This document shows, piece after piece, positions 1 to 7,748 of a stretch of 17,632 nt of DNA. Numbering within the stretch: the stretch's first letter is position 1; each line of letters opens with the position of its first letter. The notes under the pieces were generated by a model, which was not told the origin of the DNA, searched no databases, and was given only the letters and a program-made list of their open reading frames with translations. The position numbers were made by a program, and so were the translations under genes. Source of the stretch: UBA9337 sp038331135 (GTDB taxonomy: Bacteria > Patescibacteriota > Minisyncoccia > Moranbacterales > UBA9337); the NCBI GenBank assembly GCA_038331135.1, contig JBBQOS010000020.1, positions 1-17,632 of the forward strand, written 5' to 3'.

Positions 1-220
1 CGGAGTGAAAATATTTTTTGCTCATCCGAGAAGCCCTTGGGAGCGAGGTACTAATGAAAATACTAATGGACTTATCCGACAGTTTTTTCCCAAGGGTACA
101 GACTTCAACAAAATTAGCAGAAGGGAGCTTAAAAAAGTGCAAGATTTATTAAATGGCAGACCGAGAGCGGTGCTTAATTTTCAAAAACCAATCGAGGTAT
201 TTAACCAATTAATTAACTAG
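1..220 (+). CDS. IS30-family transposase, C-terminal fragment (5' end outside window)
   Basis: This is the last ~72 residues of a DDE transposase that cuts and joins the ends of its own insertion sequence. The frame is open to the window edge, so the GTG at 5 is probably internal. The stretch W-E-R-G-T-N-E-N-T-N-G-L-I-R-Q is the IS30 signature that contains the final catalytic Glu. It is followed by the family's F-P-K-G-T-D-F and a C-terminal N-x-R-P-R motif. The tail ends at TAG 218-220 and looks intact, so the element may be complete upstream. It sits just upstream of the glycosidase-like genes but on the same strand, so read-through could reach them. Confidence in the family is high; whether the whole element is active cannot be judged. 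Confidence 0.9.
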   Translation, partial: GVKIFFAHPRSPWERGTNENTNGLIRQFFPKGTDFNKISRRELKKVQDLLNGRPRAVLNFQKPIEVFNQLIN

Positions 221-221
221 C

Positions 222-246
222 AGTGTTGCGTTAGATTCTAAAAACT
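222..246 (+). repeat. Probable right-end inverted repeat of the IS30 element
   Basis: Directly after the transposase stop lies GTGTTGCGTT followed by AGATTCTAAA. IS30-type right ends characteristically carry a TGTTGCGTT-like core a few bases after the transposase stop. The outer boundary is approximate, because the matching left end and the target duplication are outside the window. Confidence 0.45.
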
Positions 247-313
247 AAGTACTAAAATAAAAATTATTTAAATAAAAAATACTTTTTAAAAGATATCAAG
301 TAAATATAATTTT

Positions 314-2257
314 ATGTTAAAAAGAGTAGCAAAATTTATTAATGCATCTTTTTCTTTGGACAAAAATAAAAAAAATACCCATCCTAAAAATAAAATAAAT
401 AAAAAAAAATCTACAACAAAAACAGCCCTACCTATAAAAAACAAAAAGGAGAAATCTCTAAAATATTTAAAAGTATTCAATATTGATAAGCATCCACACT
501 TGCTTTACAAAAAGAATGGTAATTTTTTTATTAGAGATTTGAGCGGAAAAAAGTTGCTCGCAAAAATAAAAAATATTTCAATAGTTAATAACTTTGGATT
601 TAATATTTTATCCAAGGATTTATCTGAAATCAACATCGCTCAAGTTGAAGGACAACTAATTTTAAGCTATAAAAGAGAATATAATAAAAAATTAGTAACC
701 GTTTTTGCGGAGTCATCAGATAGCTCAAACTTTAAAGAAATCGCAATAGCTAAAGATATTAAATATAAATTAATTTTTTCAATTAAGGATCTTTTTCAGG
801 AGAAATATATCTCTTATACAGGTGAAAATTTTATTTATTTTGCCACAGCTAAATCTCTTAGCAAGTGGGATGTGCATAAAGAATATTTGTTAACTCCTCG
901 ACAAAACTATTTTGACCACAACGGTGTAAAAATTATCGAATCAGTAAGTCTTTCGGAAGGAATTTTTCTTTTATATGAATCATCTTTTGTTCAAGATGAT
1001 CTTTTTTATTTGCAGATAGGTGGAGTTTTATTTGAAAAAAACGACCCAAAGAAGCTAATTTGGCGCTCTGAAAATCCGATTTGGGAGCAAAGTTTTTCAG
1101 TTAAGGAAGTGAACGACATTTTCTCTTTAGGGGCTCTAAGTAGAGGCAAAGGATTTTCCATTTTTTATTCAATAAATGGAGAGCTGGTATCGGCAAATAT
1201 AAACAGGCCCACTTTTTATAAAAAAGAAGACAAACAAATTAATCTACTTATTCGACATGAAAAAAATCCAATTATTAAACCTAAAAAAGAAAATAAATGG
1301 GAAAGTAAAGCAGTTTTTAATGCAGCCGCTATTTACGCAGATGGAATATTTCATTTAATTTATAGAGCTATCGGAAATGATGACGTATCTACTTTTGGAT
1401 ATGCCTCAAGTAAAAACGGTTTCGAGTTTAATAAACGTTTTAATTTTCCGGTGTATGTTCCTCGTGAAAAATTCGAAGGAGTAACTCGCGAAAAATATGA
1501 GCCTTGCAAAAATGAAGCGGTCTATGATTCAGGAGGTGGATGCTGTGGGGGCTGTGAAGATCCTCGTTTAACTAAAATAGGAGATACTATTTATATGACC
1601 TATGTGGCTTTTAATGGCCATGATGTTCCAGGAGTGGCTGTTACTTCCATAAAATACATAGATTTCATAAATCATCGCTGGCACTGGGATAAGGCTAGAC
1701 TAATTTCTAAGCCAGGTCAAATCCAAAAAAATTGGATGCTTTTTCCTGAAAAAATAAATGGAAAATTTGCCATCATTCACAGTATTACCCCCCAAATAAT
1801 GATAGATTATTTTGACAATATTGACAAAGATAAGGTTTATATTGAAAAAAGTTTTAGACAAACAGATACCAAAGAAAATCGCTGGGATAATATTGTGCGC
1901 GGGGCGGGAGCTCCTCCAATTAAAACTAAATATGGGTGGTTGCTTTTTTACCATGCTATGGATAAAAGGGATCCTAATCGTTATAAAATAGGGGCTATGA
2001 TTTTGGATTATAAAAACCCAGAAACAATATTATATCGTTCCACAACTCCAATTCTTGAACCAGATGAGTATTATGAAAATGAGGGTCACAAAGCAGGCGT
2101 TATCTATGTTTGCGGAGCGATAATTGAAAAAAATATTTTACATATTTATTATGGAGGAGCAGACACTGTGATGTGTGTGGCTAGTGCAGAAATAGATGAT
2201 TTTTTAAATAAATTAGTTGCCAATAAAAGAACTTTTGTGAAAAAAATAAATTTATAA
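314..2257 (+). CDS. GH130-like glycoside phosphorylase/hydrolase with a degenerate second propeller
   Basis: Predicted cytoplasmic, 647 aa, no signal peptide. Residues 1-55 are Lys/Asn-rich and of low complexity. Residues ~60-310 look like a degenerate GH130 propeller: N-D-P-K-K-L-I-W-R-S-x-N-P-I matches the family's late D-P-x-K-I-I-x-R-S-x-x-P-I segment, but no EDPR is present. Residues ~318-640 are a full GH130 propeller with N-P-I-I-x-P, Y-R-A, G-C-E-D-P-R (D416, the expected general acid), F-P-E-K-I-x-G-K-F, A-P-P-I-K-T-x-x-G-W-L-x-F-Y-H and Y-Y-G-G-A-D. GH130 enzymes act on beta-mannosides, usually by phosphorolysis. Here the family's usual I/L-H-R is I-H-S, so phosphate use is uncertain. 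An odd cysteine cluster (C398, C410, C411, C414) abuts the catalytic motif. The next gene begins 14 nt after the stop, so the two are probably cotranscribed. No Shine-Dalgarno is visible. The substrate is unknown. Confidence 0.85.
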   Translation: MLKRVAKFINASFSLDKNKKNTHPKNKINKKKSTTKTALPIKNKKEKSLKYLKVFNIDKHPHLLYKKNGNFFIRDLSGKKLLAKIKNISIVNNFGFNILSKDLSEINIAQVEGQLILSYKREYNKKLVTVFAESSDSSNFKEIAIAKDIKYKLIFSIKDLFQEKYISYTGENFIYFATAKSLSKWDVHKEYLLTPRQNYFDHNGVKIIESVSLSEGIFLLYESSFVQDDLFYLQIGGVLFEKNDPKKLIWRSENPIWEQSFSVKEVNDIFSLGALSRGKGFSIFYSINGELVSANINRPTFYKKEDKQINLLIRHEKNPIIKPKKENKWESKAVFNAAAIYADGIFHLIYRAIGNDDVSTFGYASSKNGFEFNKRFNFPVYVPREKFEGVTREKYEPCKNEAVYDSGGGCCGGCEDPRLTKIGDTIYMTYVAFNGHDVPGVAVTSIKYIDFINHRWHWDKARLISKPGQIQKNWMLFPEKINGKFAIIHSITPQIMIDYFDNIDKDKVYIEKSFRQTDTKENRWDNIVRGAGAPPIKTKYGWLLFYHAMDKRDPNRYKIGAMILDYKNPETILYRSTTPILEPDEYYENEGHKAGVIYVCGAIIEKNILHIYYGGADTVMCVASAEIDDFLNKLVANKRTFVKKINL

Positions 2258-2271
2258 TTTTAAATAAAAAT

Positions 2272-4170
2272 ATGTTTTACGTAAAAAGATCGCCACATAA
2301 TCCTATATTGTCTCCTCTTTTGGAAAATCCATGGGAAAATTCAGCTGTCTTTAATTGTTGTCCTATTAAAAAAGGAAAGAAAATTGACTTAGTCTATCGC
2401 GCTATCTCTGAGAAAAAAAATGTAGGAGGTCATGAACTGCAATTATCTGTTATTGGGCATGCTACTTCATCCGATGGGGCTAAATTCAAAGATCGTAGAG
2501 AGCTTATTTTGCCAGAAATGGAATGGGAAAAATTTGGCTGTGAAGATCCGCGTATTACAAAGATTGAAGATAAATATTATATCTTATACACCGCCCTTTC
2601 TGAATTTCCTTTTTCAGCCGAAGGCATCAAAGTAGCCTTGGCTATCTCAAAAGATTTAAAAAAAATTGATGAAAAGCACCTTGTAACACCCTTTAACGCC
2701 AAGGCCATGACGCTTTTTCCGGAAAAAATTAATGGCAAATTTACAGCTATTCTTTCAGTAAATACCGATAATCCACCGAGTAAAATTTGTGTAGCACAGT
2801 TTGATAAAGAATCAGATATGTGGTCACAGGAATATTGGCATAAATTTTACCGAGAAATAGATGGACATGAAATTAAATTAAGCAGAAGTTCTTCAGATCA
2901 TGTGGAAATTGGGGCGCCACCAATAAAAACAAAAGATGGTTGGCTTTTTGTGTATAGTCATATTCAAAATTATTTTTCTGAAAATAAAGTTTTTGGCTTT
3001 GAAGCTTTCTTGACTGACTTAAACGATCCCAAAAAAATTATTAAAAGAACTACAGAATCCTTCTTTGCTCCCGAAACAAGTTATGAACGTTATGGACAAG
3101 TGGATAACATTGTTTTTCCTAGTGGTGCTATCGTAATAGGAAATGATTTACGAATTTTTTATGGAGCAGCAGATACTGTTTGCGCCTCGGCAGATGTTAA
3201 TTTAAATCTTCTTTTGAATGCAATGGACAAAGAGAGGACATCTAAACTAATTAAAAGATACGAAGGTAATCCAATTTTAGCTCCAGATTCCGAGATGGCA
3301 TGGCGGTCGAAAGCAATCTTTAATCCGGCCACTATCGATTTAAAAGGAAAGGTGCATATTTTATATCGAGCAATGTCTAAAGATAATACTTCCTATGTTG
3401 GTTATGCCTCCAGTAAAGATGGTTTTAATATTATAGAAAATTTGCCTTCTCCTGCTTATTGGCCCAGGTTTGATTTTGAGCGTAAATCTATTGCTGGAGG
3501 CAATAGCGGATGCGAGGACCCTCGAATTGTAAAAGTGGGTGATAGAATTTATAATTTTTATACAGCCTATAATGGCATTGATTCTCCTAAAGTGGCGGTT
3601 AGTTCTATTGATATTGATGACTTTCTAAATAAAGATTGGAAGTGGTCAGATCCGATTATTATTTCTCCAGAAAAAGAGTGGGACAAGGATGCTTGTATTA
3701 TCCCAGAAAAAGTTAAAGGTAAATTTTTTTTAATTCATCGATTAGGCTCTAGCATTTGTGCTGACTACATTGACTCTTTGGATTTTTCTGGAAAGAGGGC
3801 TCAGGAATATATTAAATTAATGTCTCCTCGAGAAGGGATGTGGGATTCTTTTAGAATCGGTCTTTCTACGCCACCAATTAAAACTGCTAAGGGCTGGTTA
3901 GTTTTTTATCATGGAGTTAACAAAGGTGTTTATAAATTAGGGGCGGCGCTTTTGGATAAAAAAAATCCAGAAAAAGTAATTGCTAGAACTTCTTATCATA
4001 TTATGGAGCCCGAAACTGATTATGAGTTAAAGGGTCAGGTGGATAATGTAGTTTTTCCTTGTGGAACAGTGGTACGCAGAGGTGTTATCTATATTTATTA
4101 TGGGGGAGCAGATAGTGTTTTGGGAGTAGCTACCGTAAAGATGAAAGATGTTTTAAAAATGCTTTCTTGA
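2272..4170 (+). CDS. Tandem double GH130 glycosidase/phosphorylase-like protein
   Basis: A 632-aa protein made of two GH130 five-bladed propellers: residues ~1-318 and ~325-632. A single-domain family member is about 300-350 aa, so this is an internal duplication. Both copies have G-C-E-D-P-R (D92 and D416), P-E-K-x-x-G-K-F, P-P-I-K-T-x-x-G-W-L and Y-G-x-A-D. The copies are not equal. The second keeps I-H-R after G-K-F-F-L and F-Y-H after G-W-L. The first has I-L-S and V-Y-S-H at those places, suggesting altered phosphate or sugar binding. No signal peptide is visible, so it is probably cytoplasmic. It follows the other GH130-like gene by 14 nt and probably acts with it on the same mannose-type glycan, either in turnover or in making a surface sugar. 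That role is inference; the family call is strong. Confidence 0.88.
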   Translation: MFYVKRSPHNPILSPLLENPWENSAVFNCCPIKKGKKIDLVYRAISEKKNVGGHELQLSVIGHATSSDGAKFKDRRELILPEMEWEKFGCEDPRITKIEDKYYILYTALSEFPFSAEGIKVALAISKDLKKIDEKHLVTPFNAKAMTLFPEKINGKFTAILSVNTDNPPSKICVAQFDKESDMWSQEYWHKFYREIDGHEIKLSRSSSDHVEIGAPPIKTKDGWLFVYSHIQNYFSENKVFGFEAFLTDLNDPKKIIKRTTESFFAPETSYERYGQVDNIVFPSGAIVIGNDLRIFYGAADTVCASADVNLNLLLNAMDKERTSKLIKRYEGNPILAPDSEMAWRSKAIFNPATIDLKGKVHILYRAMSKDNTSYVGYASSKDGFNIIENLPSPAYWPRFDFERKSIAGGNSGCEDPRIVKVGDRIYNFYTAYNGIDSPKVAVSSIDIDDFLNKDWKWSDPIIISPEKEWDKDACIIPEKVKGKFFLIHRLGSSICADYIDSLDFSGKRAQEYIKLMSPREGMWDSFRIGLSTPPIKTAKGWLVFYHGVNKGVYKLGAALLDKKNPEKVIARTSYHIMEPETDYELKGQVDNVVFPCGTVVRRGVIYIYYGGADSVLGVATVKMKDVLKMLS

Positions 4171-4274
4171 TTTCAGGGATTTGTTTGATTAAAAACTTAC
4201 GCATTTAGGGTAATGCATGGTAAATCAGATATTTAATTTTTTCCTTAGTGAAATCTATAATTTGTGACAAAAAA

Positions 4275-4308
4275 TATTCTCGTTATATACAATGATATTA
4301 CGAGAATA
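4275..4308. repeat. Inverted repeat, 14-bp arms with one mismatch
   Basis: The left arm TATTCTCGTTATAT (4275-4288) pairs with ATATTACGAGAATA (4295-4308) around a 6-nt loop. No T-run follows, so it is not a classic intrinsic terminator. It may be an operator, an RNA hairpin or the end of a small mobile element. Confidence 0.6.
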
Positions 4309-4322
4309 AGTGGTTGATAGCC

Positions 4323-4343
4323 AGAGACAAAAAAGATGTCTCT
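4323..4343. repeat. Short perfect inverted repeat AGAGACA/TGTCTCT
   Basis: Perfect 7-bp arms lie around a 7-nt A-rich loop, 14 nt after the larger inverted repeat. The function is unknown. Confidence 0.45.
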
Positions 4344-4518
4344 TGTAAAAATAATCCCCATATGATTAGTACTTTTTCATATGAAGAAAGTCTTTTTTAT
4401 TGTTTGACCTATGTTAAGGTTATGCAATAAATAGACAACGCTCCAACCTATCTAAATTATACATTCATCTTGTAATTGCGTCAATTTTTTAATGGGTCTA
4501 TTCTACGGAGTGTTCCTC

Positions 4519-4547
4519 TTGACTTTTTATTGATTTTGGTGTATAAT
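4519..4547 (+). promoter_or_regulatory. Sigma-70 type promoter of the META-domain gene
   Basis: TTGACT (4519-4524) and a perfect TATAAT (4542-4547) are separated by exactly 17 nt. The start would be near 4554, giving a ~25-nt leader before the ATG at 4579. Confidence 0.8.
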
Positions 4548-4578
4548 TAAAAGTTAAGTTTTTAAATTAATTTTTGAT

Positions 4579-5283
4579 ATGTTTATGCGTAAAAGGTTTA
4601 TTTTGGGCTTCGTTATAATTTTAATGGGTGGAGTTTTTATGGCTTTTTGGGTCAAAGGTGAGGATATAAGCTCAGAGCCCCAAAAGAAAGTTTACCACGA
4701 TAGCACTCGTGACGATCAGATCGAGGTAACTCTTTATAAAAAAATAGCCCATCTTTCTGGGAAGAATTTTGGCGCCCTAAAGCTTAAGTCTAGTGGAGGC
4801 AACGGGGAAGCTAACTACAAAAATGAAACTAATAATTTAATTCTCCAAGAAAAAGATGGGGAAGTTTCAATTTTTATCGGAGAAAAAAATGTCTTTGCGG
4901 GCACATTTCAAGCCGATGATTCTTATAAAAATGCCAAAGCTTTGGCTCTGACAAAAAATGTATGGCAATGGCAGAACTTAGTTGGGAGAGGAGATACCTT
5001 CTTGAGACCAGTAAACTCCAATATTTTTAATATGTCTTTTAATAAAGACGGAAAAGTTTTAGCTGCCACGAACTGTGCTGACCTTAGCGGAGATTATCAA
5101 TTGGTAGGAGATAAAATTTCTATCACCAACTTAAATGTAGCTAAAAAGTTTTGTGATAATCCAGCAGGAGAAATATTTACCCAATCGCTAAAAGAAGTTA
5201 TTAGTCTAGCTTTTGATAAAGATAATAATTTGGTTTTGTTTTTAAAAAATAATTCCGGTTCAATGTCTTTTGGTAAAAAATAA
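4579..5283 (+). CDS. Membrane-anchored META/HslJ-domain protein
   Basis: A 234-aa protein with an N-terminal hydrophobic segment (residues ~6-25, after M-R-K-R) that works as a signal anchor or uncleaved signal. No lipobox cysteine is visible. Residues ~30-125 are an unrecognised, probably beta-rich, extracytoplasmic part. Residues ~130-230 fit the META/HslJ fold: W-x-W-Q-N-L-V, then F-N-M-S-F-N-K-D-G-K-V, T-N-C, G-D-Y-Q-L-V-G-D-K-I and a late cysteine with an S-L-K-E-V helix. META domains occur in envelope proteins linked to stress or protease-inhibitor-like roles; the exact function here is not known. It is a single-gene unit, with its own promoter upstream and an intrinsic terminator 30 nt after the stop. 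There is no Shine-Dalgarno, and the ATG at 4585 is an alternative start. The fold call is moderately sure. Confidence 0.72.
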   Translation: MFMRKRFILGFVIILMGGVFMAFWVKGEDISSEPQKKVYHDSTRDDQIEVTLYKKIAHLSGKNFGALKLKSSGGNGEANYKNETNNLILQEKDGEVSIFIGEKNVFAGTFQADDSYKNAKALALTKNVWQWQNLVGRGDTFLRPVNSNIFNMSFNKDGKVLAATNCADLSGDYQLVGDKISITNLNVAKKFCDNPAGEIFTQSLKEVISLAFDKDNNLVLFLKNNSGSMSFGKK

Positions 5284-5313
5284 ACGTAGTAGAATAGACA
5301 CGCCGATATAAAG

Positions 5314-5340
5314 ACCCGACTAAAATCGGGTTTTTTATTT
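5314..5340 (+). terminator. Intrinsic terminator of the META-domain gene
   Basis: ACCCGA and TCGGGT form a 6-bp stem with a 6-nt loop, followed directly by a T-tract (TTTTTTATTT). It lies 30 nt after the stop codon. Confidence 0.85.
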
Positions 5341-5756
5341 TGAAAAAAGTGTTCCCAAAATTCTTTTCTTTTATTTGCTCCTGGCAAAAAAGAGAGGCTT
5401 TAAATTCTTAAATTCATCTAGTGGACGCATTCATTGAACTCTTTGATTTATCATCCATTTTAGCATAGAATAGAGGTATCTCTTTTATTTAGGAAAAAAA
5501 GGAGAGATTAGGGAGTTTGTGATTATTAACTATTAGTGGTACGCTCATTTTTATTGAAATTTTATTAAAATGTGATATGCCAGTTTTCATTTAAAAACAT
5601 CTTTTGTGCTATAGACCGAGAATTAAAATAAATAATTGGAGAAATAATTTTGTATTTAATAAAATAAGATCCTTACAGAATATTGTAACTTGGTACACGT
5701 TAGCGGTTTATCTCTTTAATTCGCAGCGGTTTGTTATTCGGTGGGGATAAAAAAAT
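5341..5756. other. Intergenic region with only weak promoter-like signals
   Basis: No credible gene. The best promoter-like pairs are TTGATT (5443-5448)/TAGAAT (5466-5471) with a 17-nt spacer, and TTGGAG (5636-5641)/TAAAAT (5660-5665) with an 18-nt spacer. Either could drive the cupin gene through a long leader. A GGTGGGG near 5740-5746 is a plausible ribosome site for the ATG at 5757. Confidence 0.35.
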
Positions 5757-6056
5757 ATGCATAAAAAAATAAGGGATTTAATTGAGTACTCCAAAGGGGG
5801 AATTTTAAGCAAGGAGCTTGTTAAGAGTGATAAACTAAATGTAACATTGATGTGTATGGCGGCTGGCACTGATTTATCCGAGCATACTTCCACTCGCCAG
5901 GGAACAGTCTATATTGTTGAAGGCAGGGGCGTTTTTAATCTTAAAGGAGAAGATATCGCGATGGCTCCAGGAGTGCTTATCTATATGGAGGCTGACAGTG
6001 TGCATTCTCTTGAGGCTGAAGAAAATACTAGTTTTATTCTTACCTTAAACAATTAA
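5757..6056 (+). CDS. Small single-domain cupin protein
   Basis: A 99-aa protein that is essentially one conserved beta-barrel (cupin_2 type). The first motif region reads L-S-E-H (H43) -T-S-T-R-Q-G-T-V-Y-I-V-E-G-R-G. The second has the equivalent of P-x-x-x-H at D-S-V-H (H83) -S-L. Only two of the usual four metal ligands are obvious (no second His or Glu in motif 1 in the standard register), so it may be a non-metal or weak-metal sensor/storage cupin rather than an enzyme. It resembles the stand-alone cupins annotated only by fold. It is unusual here in having a purine-rich GGTGGGG before its start. No neighbour indicates a pathway. Confidence 0.8.
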   Translation: MHKKIRDLIEYSKGGILSKELVKSDKLNVTLMCMAAGTDLSEHTSTRQGTVYIVEGRGVFNLKGEDIAMAPGVLIYMEADSVHSLEAEENTSFILTLNN

Positions 6057-6198
6057 GCCGTTGGCGAACACACTTCCGATGAAAGAAAGAAATGTTCTTT
6101 GCGTATTAAATAATATCTACAAACTTTTGAAGTATATAGCTCTTTGCCCAATCTAAATTACCCGCAAAACAAAATAATTCATATTAATTATAAACAAT

Positions 6199-6567
6199 AT
6201 GAAACTTATGGAACTTCTAAAAATAACCAGTCTTCCTGTATTAATAGCTTCATTGTGTTGCTTATCACCTATAGTTTTAGTCTTGTTTGGAGTTGGGACT
6301 GTGGGTTTTGCAACATCTCTGTCAGACATTCTGTATGGTGATTATAAATGGTTTTTTAGGCTAGCTGGTTTTCTGGCGATAGCAATTTCTTTATTAATCT
6401 ATTTTCGTAAAGATAAAAATATCTGCACTCTAGACGCAGTCAAACGCAGAAGAAACGAAATAATAAATACAGTGGCTATCTCTCTAATTGCTGGAATATT
6501 GGGTTATGTTTTCTTCTTATATGTGGTAGTGCATTACGTGGGAGTATGGCTTAATATTTGGAAATAA
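6199..6567 (+). CDS. MerT-like small membrane protein with a vicinal Cys-Cys pair
   Basis: A 122-aa protein with three predicted membrane segments: ~12-38, ~52-69 and ~90-117. The first holds L-C-C-L-S-P (C20, C21), the same kind of Cys-Cys-x-x-Pro site found in the first membrane helix of the mercury transporter MerT. A further cysteine, C76, sits in the loop after the second segment, before a basic K-R-R-R stretch. MerT proteins pass Hg(II) through paired thiols; no mer regulator, MerP or MerA gene is near. The stop is 4 nt before the msrAB start, so the two are probably cotranscribed and translationally linked. That suggests a thiol-based job such as passing reducing power across the membrane to the anchored MsrAB. 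The fold call is moderate; the role is inference. Confidence 0.65.
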   Translation: MKLMELLKITSLPVLIASLCCLSPIVLVLFGVGTVGFATSLSDILYGDYKWFFRLAGFLAIAISLLIYFRKDKNICTLDAVKRRRNEIINTVAISLIAGILGYVFFLYVVVHYVGVWLNIWK

Positions 6568-6571
6568 AATT

Positions 6572-7729
6572 ATGAATATTAAAAATAATAAAAATATCAT
6601 TGTTGGCGTCTGGGTGACTGTGTCTGTACTGTTAATTTTAGTTATCATGCAAGTCTTTAATCAATTTACTAATAATAATCATATGAAAAATTCAATTATT
6701 CCCACTGAGACTAAAACGGCGTTATTCGCGGGGGGATGTTTTTGGTGCGTGGAGGCGGATTTTGAAAAACTTAAGGGAATTATTTCTGTGACTTCTGGAT
6801 ACGCTGGAGGCAAAGCAGAAAATCCCACTTATGAAAATTATGCCCAGGGTGGTCATCGTGAAGTAGTTCAAGTTACTTACGACCCCAAACAAACTACTTA
6901 TAAAAGTTTAGTGGAGCATATTATTTTATATGGTGATCCCACTGATGCTAGCGGTTCTTTTGGTGACCGAGGAATTCAATATGCTTCGGCTATTTACTTT
7001 GAAAACGAAACAGAAAAAAATATCGCTCAGGGCGTAGTGAATGAAGTAAATGCCAAAAAAATTTATGACAGACCACTGGCTATAAAAATATTGCCTCAAG
7101 AAAAATTTTGGTCAGCTGAAAAATATCACCAAGATTATGCTAAAAAAAATCCTCTCCGCTATAATTTTTATCGTAATGCTTCGGGAAGAAATTCTTTTGT
7201 CCAAAAACATCAAGAAAAAGCCCTAGAAAAAGGATTGCTTCTGGACGATAGTTTGCCCATAGCGATGCCCAAAGATTTAAATTTCCAAAATTATCAAAAA
7301 CCATCCGATGAGTTATTAAAAAAAGAATTAACTCCCAAGCAATATGAAGTTATTCAAAAAGAGGGAACTGAGAAACCTTTTGCTAATGAATATAATTTAA
7401 ATAAAGCGGATGGAATCTATGTAGATCGGATTTCTGGCGAGCCACTTTTTTCCTCTAAGGATAAATACGACTCTGGAACAGGTTGGCCTTCTTTTACTAA
7501 GCCAATTGAAGCCGAGGCGGTAGTTTTGCATGAAGATAAAAAATTATTAACTACACGAACGGAAGTGCGCTCACGTTATAGTGATTCTCATTTGGGACAT
7601 GTTTTTAATGATGGGCCTGTCGATAGGGGAGGACAGCGCTATTGTCTGAATTCGGCTGCGCTACTTTTTATTTCGAAAACAGAACTAAAAAACAAGGGTT
7701 ATGAAAAATTTATTTATTTATTTATTTAA
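6572..7729 (+). CDS. msrAB: Membrane-anchored methionine sulfoxide reductase MsrA-MsrB fusion
   Basis: A 385-aa bifunctional enzyme that reduces both stereoisomers of methionine sulfoxide in proteins. Residues ~9-32 are a signal anchor, placing the catalytic part outside the membrane. MsrA spans ~46-205 with G-G-C-F-W-C (C56 catalytic, C59), G-Y-A-G-G and G-D-P-T-D-A-S-G-S-F-x-D-R-G-x-Q-Y. MsrB spans ~240-372 with S-G-T-G-W-P-S-F, S-D-S-H-L-G-H-V-F and the catalytic R-Y-C-L-N-S-A-A-L (C358). Only three cysteines are present in the whole protein. MsrB lacks the CxxC zinc sites, and neither domain has its usual distant resolving Cys, so an external thiol donor seems needed. The MerT-like gene 4 nt upstream is a candidate partner. 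The extreme C-terminus is encoded by a TTTA repeat. Confidence 0.95.
   Translation: MNIKNNKNIIVGVWVTVSVLLILVIMQVFNQFTNNNHMKNSIIPTETKTALFAGGCFWCVEADFEKLKGIISVTSGYAGGKAENPTYENYAQGGHREVVQVTYDPKQTTYKSLVEHIILYGDPTDASGSFGDRGIQYASAIYFENETEKNIAQGVVNEVNAKKIYDRPLAIKILPQEKFWSAEKYHQDYAKKNPLRYNFYRNASGRNSFVQKHQEKALEKGLLLDDSLPIAMPKDLNFQNYQKPSDELLKKELTPKQYEVIQKEGTEKPFANEYNLNKADGIYVDRISGEPLFSSKDKYDSGTGWPSFTKPIEAEAVVLHEDKKLLTTRTEVRSRYSDSHLGHVFNDGPVDRGGQRYCLNSAALLFISKTELKNKGYEKFIYLFI
7709..7728 (+). repeat. Tetranucleotide repeat (TTTA)5 at the msrAB 3' end
   Basis: Five uninterrupted TTTA units encode the last residues (F-I-Y-L-F-I) and run into the TAA stop. Slippage would change only the C-terminal tail. 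Confidence 0.7.
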
Positions 7730-7748
7730 ATAGCTACTGTCTTTAAAA

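Larger units (their letters stand above)
4171..4518. other. Gene-free interval with inverted repeats
   Basis: No credible reading frame on either strand. It contains two inverted repeats listed separately, a short GCATT/AATGC dyad near 4210, and a promoter-like TTGACC ... TAAATA pair around 4403-4432 with no gene directly after it. No T-tract terminator was found behind the GH130 pair. The interval could be a decayed mobile element or a small RNA locus; neither is shown. Confidence 0.5.

Noticed and set aside
4403..4432. MerR-type operator/promoter near the TTGACC element
   Set aside because: The dyad is only 4 bp per arm and no MerR-type regulator or target gene is adjacent.
5097..5387. Minus-strand open frame of 96 codons opposite the META-domain gene
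   Set aside because: It runs across the terminator and opposite a well-supported gene, and has no promoter, ribosome site or recognisable domain.
6144..6341. Plus-strand open frame of 65 codons overlapping the MerT-like gene
   Set aside because: It is in another frame of the MerT-like gene, which has convincing membrane segments and a conserved Cys-Cys site.
6199..6567. A functional mercury-resistance locus
   Set aside because: No merA, merP or merR gene is present; only the single MerT-like protein supports it.
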